From assembly GCA_016839985.1 (NCBI GenBank), contig JAEOTG010000352.1:1-5479 (forward strand): a stretch of DNA of 5,479 bases. Reading direction: 5' to 3'. A program made the translations under genes and the position numbers. Within the stretch, counting starts at the first letter, position 1. Every line of letters starts with the position of its first letter. The notes under the pieces are model-generated. The model was given only the letters and a program-made list of their open reading frames with translations. It searched no databases and had not been told where the DNA came from. Origin of the DNA: Candidatus Heimdallarchaeota archaeon. Its GTDB lineage: Archaea; Asgardarchaeota; Heimdallarchaeia; Heimdallarchaeales; Heimdallarchaeaceae. Below are positions 1 to 5,479 of the stretch, one piece after another.

Positions 1-18
1 AAGAGTCATAAGACTCTT
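1..18 (-). terminator. Perfect 7-bp hairpin at the 3' end of the surface-protein gene
   Basis: AAGAGTC at 1-7 pairs perfectly with GACTCTT at 12-18 across the four-base loop ATAA. On the minus strand the stem begins within the TAA stop codon and extends just beyond it, where a transcript-end structure would be expected. Whether a T-run follows cannot be seen because the window ends. It could instead be the edge of a larger inverted repeat or a bidirectional terminator shared with the next gene. Confidence 0.4.
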
Positions 19-712
19 AAGATCTTTTTTTATCTTTTTTTCTTGTTAAAACAATCACAATAACAGCTATAGAAATTGGAATTAGTATAGAAAGACCAGT
101 AATGTAGAAAAACATAAAAGCATCTAGATTTCTCTCATAAAAAGATCTTTGGTCATAATATATTCCAACGTTATATTCTAAGATAACTGTATTAATCCAT
201 TGCCAGGAGTAAGATTTGCCATTTTCTAATTTAGTTACAATGCATCCTGATGAGTAATAATATGGTTGAAAACCTTGAATTATAAAATCTACAGTTTCAG
301 TAATATTTTCAGCCCAAGCTCTGCTTGTTCCGATATCATATTCTATCGCATTTATTGAAGATCCACTATTTATGCTTACAGAAAAGGTATAAGAGATTCT
401 GGTTATGCTATCATTCTGAAAAGTAACATTACTAACAATGAATACTCGACTAGCAAAGTAATAACCTAGGAAATCATTCCATTGTGGATATTCATCTTCA
501 AATATTTCTACTATCTCATAAGGGATTAACGTATCATTAGCAATGATTTCAATATCAGTTATATTGTCTTCCATTTCAAAACCAAAAGGTGCTCCTAAGA
601 TTATTGATTGAGTTACATTTGTATTGAAGAAAGTATAATTACCTCTGAAATTGATATCAAAAATGTTTTTCTTTAATGCTTGAATATCAAGAAGAACAGA
701 AGCATCCTCCAT
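17..712 (-). CDS. Uninterrupted 231-aa part of the surface protein (ectodomain, TM helix, basic tail)
   Basis: This is the stop-free part of the gene described at 17-874, listed separately because it is the only stretch certain to be open. It encodes an ectodomain of about 200 residues rich in Asn, Ile, Ser, Thr and aromatic residues, with seven N-X-S/T sequons (for example NYT, NVT, NIT and NDT). A single membrane helix and a lysine/arginine-rich tail follow. The alternating polar/hydrophobic pattern suggests a beta-rich fold, which is an inference. If translation really starts at 712, the product lacks a signal peptide, which is hard to reconcile with the sequons and the anchor. The stop is TAA. 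A role in the cell envelope is likely; a specific function cannot be given. Confidence 0.6.
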   Translation of the reverse strand: MEDASVLLDIQALKKNIFDINFRGNYTFFNTNVTQSIILGAPFGFEMEDNITDIEIIANDTLIPYEIVEIFEDEYPQWNDFLGYYFASRVFIVSNVTFQNDSITRISYTFSVSINSGSSINAIEYDIGTSRAWAENITETVDFIIQGFQPYYYSSGCIVTKLENGKSYSWQWINTVILEYNVGIYYDQRSFYERNLDAFMFFYITGLSILIPISIAVIVIVLTRKKDKKRS

Positions 713-874
713 TATGATTCCTGAAGAGTAGTTAACTGGTATGATTCCACCATACCCCTATTGTATTGATGAAATAGGATTTGCTTTGATTATTATGTGC
801 TTACAAGATGAAAAAATCATAAACAATAATATACTAACTAGAAAAAAGAAATTCAAATATCTCTTCAAGTTCAT
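17..874 (-). pseudogene. Secreted, C-terminally membrane-anchored surface protein; frame interrupted by one in-frame TAG
   Basis: I recognise no named family. Read on the minus strand from ATG at 872-874, the frame begins MNLKRYLNFFFLVSILLFMI, a typical signal peptide (basic start, long hydrophobic core, then SSC and later KA as possible processing sites). It continues to residue 38, meets TAG at 758-760, and resumes in the same frame with GYGGIIPVNYSSGII into Met55 (ATG at 710-712) and a further 230 residues. The ectodomain has eight N-X-S/T sequons, one of them before Met55, which suggests an N-glycosylated extracytoplasmic domain. Near the C-terminus is a hydrophobic helix (about residues 201-224 counted from Met55), followed by the basic tail RKKDKKRS: a type I membrane topology. 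Starting at Met55 would give a protein with an anchor but no export signal, so the upstream segment very likely belongs to the gene. The TAG may be a nonsense mutation, a sequencing error, or a codon that is read through or recoded; a separate internal start at 712, preceded by AGGA six bases upstream, is the alternative. Function unknown. Confidence 0.7.
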
Positions 875-905
875 ATTCACTTTAAATAATAGGAGTAAAT
901 ACTAA

Positions 906-915
906 TAAATTATAT
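906..915 (-). promoter_or_regulatory. Possible TATA box for the surface-protein gene
   Basis: On the minus strand this reads ATATAATTTA. Its centre is about 26 bases from position 884, which would place the transcript start roughly 10 nt before the ATG at 874. That supports 874, not 712, as the original start. In so AT-rich a spacer a TATA-like match is weak evidence by itself. Confidence 0.35.
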
Positions 916-968
916 GGTAAAAGATTGTTTTTGGAAAAACTTTGAAGTCTTTTTAGTTTCAAATCTAA

Positions 969-976
969 TTAAATAC
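969..976 (+). promoter_or_regulatory. Possible TATA box for the GH38 gene
   Basis: TTAAATAC lies about 50 bases before the ATG at 1022. With archaeal spacing it would start transcription near 998, giving a leader of roughly 20-25 nt. A second candidate, TTTATTTT at 990-997, would give an almost leaderless transcript. No convincing Shine-Dalgarno sequence precedes the ATG (AAACGGAA is the nearest purine-rich stretch). Confidence 0.35.
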
Positions 977-1021
977 ATCAAGGATAAACTTTATTTTGCA
1001 TAAAAAAAAGTTGAAACGGAA

Positions 1022-3814
1022 ATGAAAGAGAAAGCATTCATTGTACCTCATACACATTGGGATAGAGAATGGTACAAACCTTTTGAATATTTTAGAAATG
1101 AATTGGTTAAGCTCATAGATTACTTATTAGACATACTCTCAGAACAGGATTATCGTTTCATGTTAGATGGTCAAACAGTTATACTTGAAGATTATTTTGA
1201 GATCCGACCAGAGAGGAAGGAGGAGTTACTTAATAGGATTCGTGAAGGAAAAATAGCAGTTGGACCATGGTACCTCTTACCTGATGAATGGCTTGTTAAT
1301 CAAGAGAGTCTAATTCGTAATTTAGAATTTAGTTTCGATCTTGCAAAGGAATATAATCTGAATTTAATGCCTATAGCTTATTTACCAGATCAATTTGGTC
1401 ATACTCGTGCGATTCCACAGCTGATAACTGATCTAACTAATTTCAAAGCAGCTGTTATTTGGAGAGGAGTAGGTTTAGAAGTTGTAACTGTACCTTTCAG
1501 TTGGAAGAGTAATCTAAACTCTTCATCATCATTGTTTTCTGTTTATATGCCATATGGATATGGAAATGCGGCAACTCTCCCTGATGAACTGAATGAACTT
1601 AAAGATGCTGTTAGTACAAGAATAAAAGAATTATCTCAATATTCTCCCTTACCAGTTTATCTTCTTATGAATGGAACTGATCATCAACTTCCTCAATCTT
1701 ATTTAATTTCACTAGTTCCTAACATTAGTTCAGGAGAAACTGATGTCAGGATTTCACTCCTTGATGATTATGTAGATGAGCTACTCTCTGAAATGAAAAG
1801 TAATGATTATATTCCTCCTGAATATGTTGGAGAATTCAGATCTTCAGCTAGAGCTCACTTACTTCAAGATACTTACTCAGCTCGAATGTGGATTAAACAA
1901 TGGAATCAAAAAGTAGAAGATTTGCTCGTACATTATGCTGAACCTATCAATACCTATACTTGGTTAAACTTGAATAGAAATTATCCTTCAATTTATCTTA
2001 AGAATGCTTGGAGATGGCATTTACATAATCAACCGCATGATTCAATATGCGGATGTTCAATTGATCAGACTCATGAAGAAATGAGATCTCGATATTCTTG
2101 GGCAGAAACAATCGCTAATAACCTGATTGATGATGCAATTGAATATATTAAAGATAACAAAATCGAATCAGAAGAATCATCTTTGGCAGTTTTTAATCCT
2201 TCTAATTGTTCCAGTTTACCTATGTACTTTGAATTTTCTATACCTAAAGAACTAGCTGTTAAGGGAATAGAATCATCAGATGGAGTGAGGTATGAAATCC
2301 AACCAGTCACCTCTTCGGAAGATATAATATTTGAGAGTAGTTTCTCTCCTTTTATGCTTAAATCAGGATTAAAATTACTTCCTGGTAGAAATATAATGGG
2401 TGTTTATATTAATGAAGTGACTTATTCTGAGGGGGAAAAATCTGATATCTGTAATATCAGAATTATATGTGATGAAAAACCAATAGGTGATTTTGATGTT
2501 GAAGCTCTTAAAGAAAAAGCAGAAGAACTACTGCAAAATAAGAAGTTTAAACGATTCTATGTAAAAATGACTAAAGGCTTTACAGATAAATATTGTTCAG
2601 TTGCTTTTCTAGATAAGTGGAGTTTTACAAAGTTCCTGCTTAAGGAAGATATTGATATTTTAACAAATGTGGAAAAACTAAGAATCACTAAGAACAAAGT
2701 TGAAAATCAATTTTATAATCTTAAATTCAATAAAAATGGTACCTTCAATCTAGTAGACATAAAAACAAATCAAATTTTCTCAGAATTACATAAATTTGAA
2801 GACTTTGGAGATAGGGGAGATGAATATACATTTGGTCGTTTAGGACCCGAAAAAGCAATCCTAAAGCGAGTTAAGCGTAAAACTAAACTGAATGGTCAGT
2901 TAGTGAGTGAAATTGAGCAGACAGGCAGTCTAATTGTCTATAAAGAACTAAGCTCTAATCGAAAGAAGAGACAGAAGAATGTGAAATTACCTATTTCTAC
3001 AACTTTCCGTTTCTATAGAGATCTGAATAGGATTGATATATCAACAAAAATCCTAAACATAGCTAAAGATCATAGGCTTCGAATATGTTTTGATCTTCCA
3101 TTTAAAGCAACAGAAACTCATACTTCAACTCATTTTGGATTCGTGAAACGTAAGAGTGATCCAGTAGGAGATGAAACTTATACTGAAGCTCCATCAGGTA
3201 TCCAACCACAAAAACGTTTCATCAGAATTGATGATTCGACAAGTTCATTAGGTGTAACTTTAATAAATAGAGGATTACCAGAAGTTGAACTTGTTGAAGG
3301 TTCAAGACTAGCATTAACGTTATTACGTTCAGTTGGTTATCTTTCCAGGTCTGATTTTCCTGAACGACCAATGCATGCAGGTCCATTCTTAGAAACACCA
3401 GGGGCTCAAGAGATGTATCAAACGTATAATTTCGATTATAGTTTAACAGTACACGATAATAAAATTCCAATTAGTATTAGTTCTGATCAAGCGGAATCCT
3501 TTTCTCTTGTTCCTAGAAGTATTGAATTTTCTAAAGGATCAGTAAATAATGAAATTCTTAAACCAATTATAAAAGTAAGCAATCCTTGGATAAGAATTTC
3601 TTCTCTTAGGTACAAAGAAAATAAAATCGTAGTCACACTTTACAATTTAGATACCGATGTTCAGAAAACAGATATTCATTTGAATGAAAAAATCACCACT
3701 TTTAATTCAATACAAATTGATGGGATAATAAAAGAAAAAATACCAATAGAGGGTAACAAGCTTAATATTTCTTTTGCACCATTAGAAATCAAATTATGCA
3801 CTCTAAGCAATTAA
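1022..3814 (+). CDS. GH38 alpha-mannosidase / mannosylglycerate-hydrolase-like enzyme
   Basis: This is a complete 930-residue glycoside hydrolase of family 38, retaining enzymes that cleave alpha-mannosides using a bound divalent metal, usually zinc. The N-terminal catalytic domain opens with VPHTHWDREWY; by alignment with Golgi mannosidase II, His12 and Asp14 are metal ligands. LPDQFGH supplies the nucleophile and metal ligand Asp123. NGTDHQ around Asp220 is a conserved active-site segment and may carry the acid/base. HNQPHDSICGCSIDQTHEEM supplies the last metal ligand, His339, and leads into the helical-bundle region (about 280-375). The C-terminal beta-sandwich part begins near LAVFNPS (389) and holds the family blocks INRGLPE (748), LALTLLRSVGYLSR (763) and TPGAQ (792). 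The HDSICGCS form and the length resemble bacterial MngB-type enzymes (about 880-900 residues) more than eukaryotic lysosomal ones. There is no signal peptide, so it is probably cytosolic and acts on imported oligosaccharides, turned-over glycans or mannosylglycerate; the substrate cannot be decided from sequence. No key residue is missing. The stop is TAA. Confidence 0.93.
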   Translation: MKEKAFIVPHTHWDREWYKPFEYFRNELVKLIDYLLDILSEQDYRFMLDGQTVILEDYFEIRPERKEELLNRIREGKIAVGPWYLLPDEWLVNQESLIRNLEFSFDLAKEYNLNLMPIAYLPDQFGHTRAIPQLITDLTNFKAAVIWRGVGLEVVTVPFSWKSNLNSSSSLFSVYMPYGYGNAATLPDELNELKDAVSTRIKELSQYSPLPVYLLMNGTDHQLPQSYLISLVPNISSGETDVRISLLDDYVDELLSEMKSNDYIPPEYVGEFRSSARAHLLQDTYSARMWIKQWNQKVEDLLVHYAEPINTYTWLNLNRNYPSIYLKNAWRWHLHNQPHDSICGCSIDQTHEEMRSRYSWAETIANNLIDDAIEYIKDNKIESEESSLAVFNPSNCSSLPMYFEFSIPKELAVKGIESSDGVRYEIQPVTSSEDIIFESSFSPFMLKSGLKLLPGRNIMGVYINEVTYSEGEKSDICNIRIICDEKPIGDFDVEALKEKAEELLQNKKFKRFYVKMTKGFTDKYCSVAFLDKWSFTKFLLKEDIDILTNVEKLRITKNKVENQFYNLKFNKNGTFNLVDIKTNQIFSELHKFEDFGDRGDEYTFGRLGPEKAILKRVKRKTKLNGQLVSEIEQTGSLIVYKELSSNRKKRQKNVKLPISTTFRFYRDLNRIDISTKILNIAKDHRLRICFDLPFKATETHTSTHFGFVKRKSDPVGDETYTEAPSGIQPQKRFIRIDDSTSSLGVTLINRGLPEVELVEGSRLALTLLRSVGYLSRSDFPERPMHAGPFLETPGAQEMYQTYNFDYSLTVHDNKIPISISSDQAESFSLVPRSIEFSKGSVNNEILKPIIKVSNPWIRISSLRYKENKIVVTLYNLDTDVQKTDIHLNEKITTFNSIQIDGIIKEKIPIEGNKLNISFAPLEIKLCTLSN

Positions 3815-3821
3815 ATTTTCA

Positions 3822-3860
3822 GTGTGTTAATAAAAAATGCACACACCTATACTTTTGTTT
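3822..3860 (+). terminator. Inverted repeat plus T-rich stretch after the mannosidase gene
   Basis: GTGTGT at 3822-3827 pairs with ACACAC at 3841-3846 across a 13-base A-rich loop, seven bases after the TAA stop. The T-rich stretch ACTTTTGTTT follows at 3851-3860. It could end the mannosidase transcript. Because it also lies just upstream of the rhodopsin promoter, it might instead be a regulator-binding palindrome. The short stem and long loop make both readings uncertain. Confidence 0.3.
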
Positions 3861-3870
3861 AACCTAACCA

Positions 3871-3878
3871 TTTAAATA
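3871..3878 (+). promoter_or_regulatory. Strong archaeal TATA box for the heliorhodopsin gene; leaderless start
   Basis: TTTAAATA is a near-ideal archaeal TATA box. Its centre lies about 26 bases before the A of the ATG at 3901, the usual distance from TATA box to transcript start. The mRNA is therefore predicted to begin at or within a base or two of the start codon. Consistent with this, the intervening sequence (CCTAATTAATTAATTTTTTACC) has no Shine-Dalgarno motif. The gene seems to be transcribed independently of the upstream mannosidase. Confidence 0.65.
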
Positions 3879-3900
3879 CCTAATTAATTAATTTTTTACC

Positions 3901-4737
3901 ATGACAATCGAAAAAGAAATGTCTATTCTGGATAATGGTTACCAATCACCAATCAAATTTACATATTTAAGAAAATTCAATCTAGCAATGGGGATTCTTC
4001 ACCTTGTTCAAGGTATTGCTATGATTGTTTTAGGTGTATCTGTTGATGCTCTAAAGAATTTCTTACCAATTCCTATATTATCAACATATAATGATATTGA
4101 GCTTATTGGAGGAATTCCAACAGCTGTAATAAAGACTGATACACTCTTTGAATTCAGTGCAGTAGGACCTACTGTTGCTGCGTTTTTGCTTTTTTCTGCT
4201 GTTGCGCATTTACTAATTGCAGGACCTTTATACAAATTCTATGTCAAGAATTTAAAGAAAAAGATGAATCCGATCAGATGGTTTGAATACGCTTTTTCAA
4301 GTTCTTTAATGGTTGCTTTTATTGCTTTGTTCTTTGGAGTTAGAGATTTCTGGATATTAGCATTAATATTCGGTGTAAATGCACTAATGAATTTATTTGG
4401 TCACGTAATGGAAGTACATAACCAAACAACAGAAAAAACTAATTGGCTTTCATACATATATGGTTGGGTAGCAGGTATAATGCCATGGATAGTGTTATCA
4501 TACATCTTTGGTGTAGCTGCATCAGATGCAGAAAATCTGCCTTGGTTCGTTCCTGTAATCTATGTAGTTGAATTCCTACTATTCATGTCCTTTGCTTTCA
4601 ATATGTTACTACAATATAAGAAAGTTGGACCATGGGAAGATTATCTCTATGGTGAAAGGATGTATCAAATACTTAGCTTAGTTGCGAAAACACTTTTAGC
4701 ATGGTTAGTATTTGCTGGTGTTTTACAGCCTAGTTAA
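3901..4737 (+). CDS. Heliorhodopsin (retinal-binding seven-helix membrane protein)
   Basis: This complete 278-residue protein has seven hydrophobic helices at about 26-46, 87-110, 126-146, 148-168, 183-204, 216-237 and 253-275. Helix 7 reads LSLVAKTLLAW: Lys263 is the retinal Schiff-base lysine, with Ser259 four residues before it, as in heliorhodopsin 48C12 (Ser237/Lys241). Helix 3 begins RWFEY, so Glu129 matches the Glu107 counterion; the Glu-to-Lys spacing of 134 residues is the same in both. His34 and His103 match 48C12 His23 and His80. The loop between helices 2 and 3 has six Lys/Arg, and the N-terminus and the helix 6-7 loop are also basic. By the positive-inside rule this puts the N-terminus in the cytoplasm, the inverted topology that marks heliorhodopsins off from type 1 rhodopsins. 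Family members have slow photocycles and mostly no pumping activity; roles proposed for the family include sensing, enzyme regulation and (in viruses) ion transport, and are unresolved. The region between His34 and His103, mainly the outer A-B loop, is about 12 residues longer than in 48C12. Start: leaderless ATG. The convergent neighbour is a methyltransferase gene. Confidence 0.95.
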   Translation: MTIEKEMSILDNGYQSPIKFTYLRKFNLAMGILHLVQGIAMIVLGVSVDALKNFLPIPILSTYNDIELIGGIPTAVIKTDTLFEFSAVGPTVAAFLLFSAVAHLLIAGPLYKFYVKNLKKKMNPIRWFEYAFSSSLMVAFIALFFGVRDFWILALIFGVNALMNLFGHVMEVHNQTTEKTNWLSYIYGWVAGIMPWIVLSYIFGVAASDAENLPWFVPVIYVVEFLLFMSFAFNMLLQYKKVGPWEDYLYGERMYQILSLVAKTLLAWLVFAGVLQPS

Positions 4738-4739
4738 AA

Positions 4740-4757
4740 TTTTTTCTTCTTTTTTTA
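4740..4757 (+). terminator. T-rich archaeal-type terminator after the heliorhodopsin gene
   Basis: Immediately after the TAA stop come runs of six and seven T separated by C-interrupted Ts, continuing into TATTTTCTT inside the convergent gene. U-tracts without a hairpin are enough for intrinsic termination in archaea. The gap to the convergent methyltransferase stop is only 20 nt. No matching T-run for the minus-strand transcript is evident, so that transcript may read into the antisense of the rhodopsin gene. Confidence 0.55.
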
Positions 4758-5479
4758 TTATATTTTCTTAACTATAGCTATATAACTAGGATCTTGTTTA
4801 TTTTTTTCAATTATTTCTTCAATTTTCCATCCTGTGTTTATTAATAATTCTTTTAACTCCTTTCTCGATAATAGAAGAAAGTCAAACCAAGGAGAGATAT
4901 ATTTCTTATACCTTACTCTAATAATTGATTGTCCTCCCATTCTTCCTCTTTTCCTATTGAATTTGTGATACTCTAAATGATCTTCATTGTCTGTACCATA
5001 AGGATCGAGAAATTCTGCAATAATCCTACCTTTGTCTGAAGTAATTTCAAGCAATGTTCTAAGTATTTTTTGAGCATTTTGTGGATTACCTGTCAAGGCA
5101 AAATTATTACCTAACATTAAAATTGTATCAAATTTTCCTAAATCTGTTTCGATTTCATGAAGTGATAATAATTTAGCTTTTTTTAATCCTCTTAATTTGC
5201 AGATTTTAATAGCTAAAGGTGAATTATCTATTCCTAATACATCAAAATCATTTTTCTGAAGATAAAGACTATGTCTCCCAGCTCCGCAACCTATATCCAG
5301 AACTTTTCCTTCAACATAATACATTGCTTCTTTTTCATTGTCATACCAATCTTCGAATTCTGAGAAGTATCTTTTAGCTCCCAAACTTACATCTATGTAT
5401 CCATCATCTCTTTCAATAATTTCCCATACTTCTTTACCTTGATAAAAGTCATACATTTCATGCCCGAAAGCATCTTGCT
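4758..5479 (-). CDS. Class I SAM-dependent methyltransferase, 5' end outside the window
   Basis: This is a small Rossmann-fold methyltransferase. Counting from the Met at 5456, motif I is VLDIGCGAGRHS (residues 52-63), which binds SAM. The end of the second strand is VLGIDNSP, where Asp77 should contact the ribose hydroxyls. FDTILMLGNNFAL (109-121) is the motif IV region, and GRIIAEFLDPYGT (143-155) a later core strand. The C-terminal part (LKELLINTGWKIEEI) fits the usual last helix and strands. The frame stays open upstream of that Met, reading QDAFGHE to the window edge. DAFGHEMYDFY followed by ERDDGY looks like the conserved N-terminus of this methyltransferase group, so the real start is probably beyond 5479 and the Met at 5456 is internal. 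At least 239 residues are encoded here. The substrate is unknown; the fold suggests a small molecule, but nothing identifies it. The stop is TAA. It is convergent with the heliorhodopsin gene and therefore not cotranscribed with it. Confidence 0.88.
   Translation of the reverse strand, partial: QDAFGHEMYDFYQGKEVWEIIERDDGYIDVSLGAKRYFSEFEDWYDNEKEAMYYVEGKVLDIGCGAGRHSLYLQKNDFDVLGIDNSPLAIKICKLRGLKKAKLLSLHEIETDLGKFDTILMLGNNFALTGNPQNAQKILRTLLEITSDKGRIIAEFLDPYGTDNEDHLEYHKFNRKRGRMGGQSIIRVRYKKYISPWFDFLLLSRKELKELLINTGWKIEEIIEKNKQDPSYIAIVKKI

Larger units (their letters stand above)
875..1021. promoter_or_regulatory. Divergent intergenic region between surface-protein and mannosidase genes
   Basis: These 147 AT-rich bases separate the two divergent starts at 874 and 1022. 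They hold a TATA-like element facing each way but no RNA gene, clear operator or strong repeat that I can see. The two genes could share regulation from this spacer, but nothing in the sequence proves it. Confidence 0.5.

Noticed and set aside
758..874. A separate 38-residue small membrane peptide gene
   Set aside because: It looks like a signal peptide, shares the exact frame of the downstream surface protein, and the sequence after its stop keeps coding character, so an interrupted single gene explains it better. It remains the fallback if homologs show otherwise.
2071..2310. 79-codon minus-strand open frame inside the GH38 gene
   Set aside because: It lies wholly antisense to a well-supported coding region, has no recognisable domain, and there is no promoter or ribosome-site evidence.
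3222..3470. 82-codon minus-strand open frame inside the GH38 gene
   Set aside because: It is antisense to conserved GH38 blocks (NRGLPE, RSVGYLSR), and its leucine/asparagine-rich composition is what an antisense shadow would give.
3879..3895. TAATTAATTAATTTTTT tract as a repeat element
   Set aside because: It is a short low-complexity AT tract between the TATA box and the start codon; it is expected in so AT-rich a spacer.
4008..4235. 75-codon minus-strand open frame inside the heliorhodopsin gene
   Set aside because: It is antisense to helices 1-2 and the A-B loop of the rhodopsin; nothing supports its expression.
3901..4737. Type 1 (bacteriorhodopsin-like) proton pump or schizorhodopsin
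   Set aside because: Helix 3 carries RWFEY with a Glu counterion and no pump-type Asp triad, and the charge pattern puts the N-terminus inside; both fit heliorhodopsin.
1..5479. CRISPR arrays, tRNA/rRNA genes, insertion sequences
   Set aside because: I see no spaced direct repeats, no cloverleaf-like segment outside genes, and no transposase or terminal inverted repeats; intergenic space is small and accounted for.

Overview
The window is AT-rich and looks archaeal. Start codons lack clear Shine-Dalgarno sequences, TATA-type boxes sit at the archaeal distance from predicted transcript starts, and transcription appears to stop at T-rich tracts. A membrane-anchored, sequon-rich surface protein, a bacterial-type GH38 mannosidase and a heliorhodopsin together suggest an Asgard archaeon, perhaps of the Heimdallarchaeia, where heliorhodopsins have been reported. 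That placement is inference: no rRNA or phylogenetic marker gene is present.

Layout. (1) Positions 17-874, minus strand: a secreted, C-terminally membrane-anchored surface protein. It can be read as one 285-codon frame from a signal peptide at 874 to the stop at 17, but one in-frame TAG at 758-760 interrupts it; a plain ORF search sees only the part after ATG 712. A 7-bp perfect hairpin lies at its 3' end. (2) Positions 875-1021: a divergent promoter region. (3) Positions 1022-3814, plus strand: a complete GH38 alpha-mannosidase / mannosylglycerate-hydrolase-like enzyme with its metal and nucleophile motifs intact. (4) Positions 3815-3900: an 86-nt spacer with a small inverted repeat and a strong TATA box placed for leaderless transcription of the next gene. 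(5) Positions 3901-4737, plus strand: a heliorhodopsin with the retinal lysine and the Glu counterion. (6) A T-rich 20-nt gap. (7) Positions 4758 to the window end, minus strand: a class I SAM-dependent methyltransferase, convergent with the rhodopsin; its reading frame runs off the window, so its 5' end is missing.

There is no clear operon. The mannosidase and heliorhodopsin are codirectional, but the rhodopsin appears to have its own promoter. The surface protein and mannosidase are divergent, and the rhodopsin and methyltransferase are convergent. No retinal-synthesis gene (blh/brp or carotenoid genes) is visible. The two most notable items are the heliorhodopsin and the surface-protein gene split by a single in-frame TAG. 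All four genes end in TAA.
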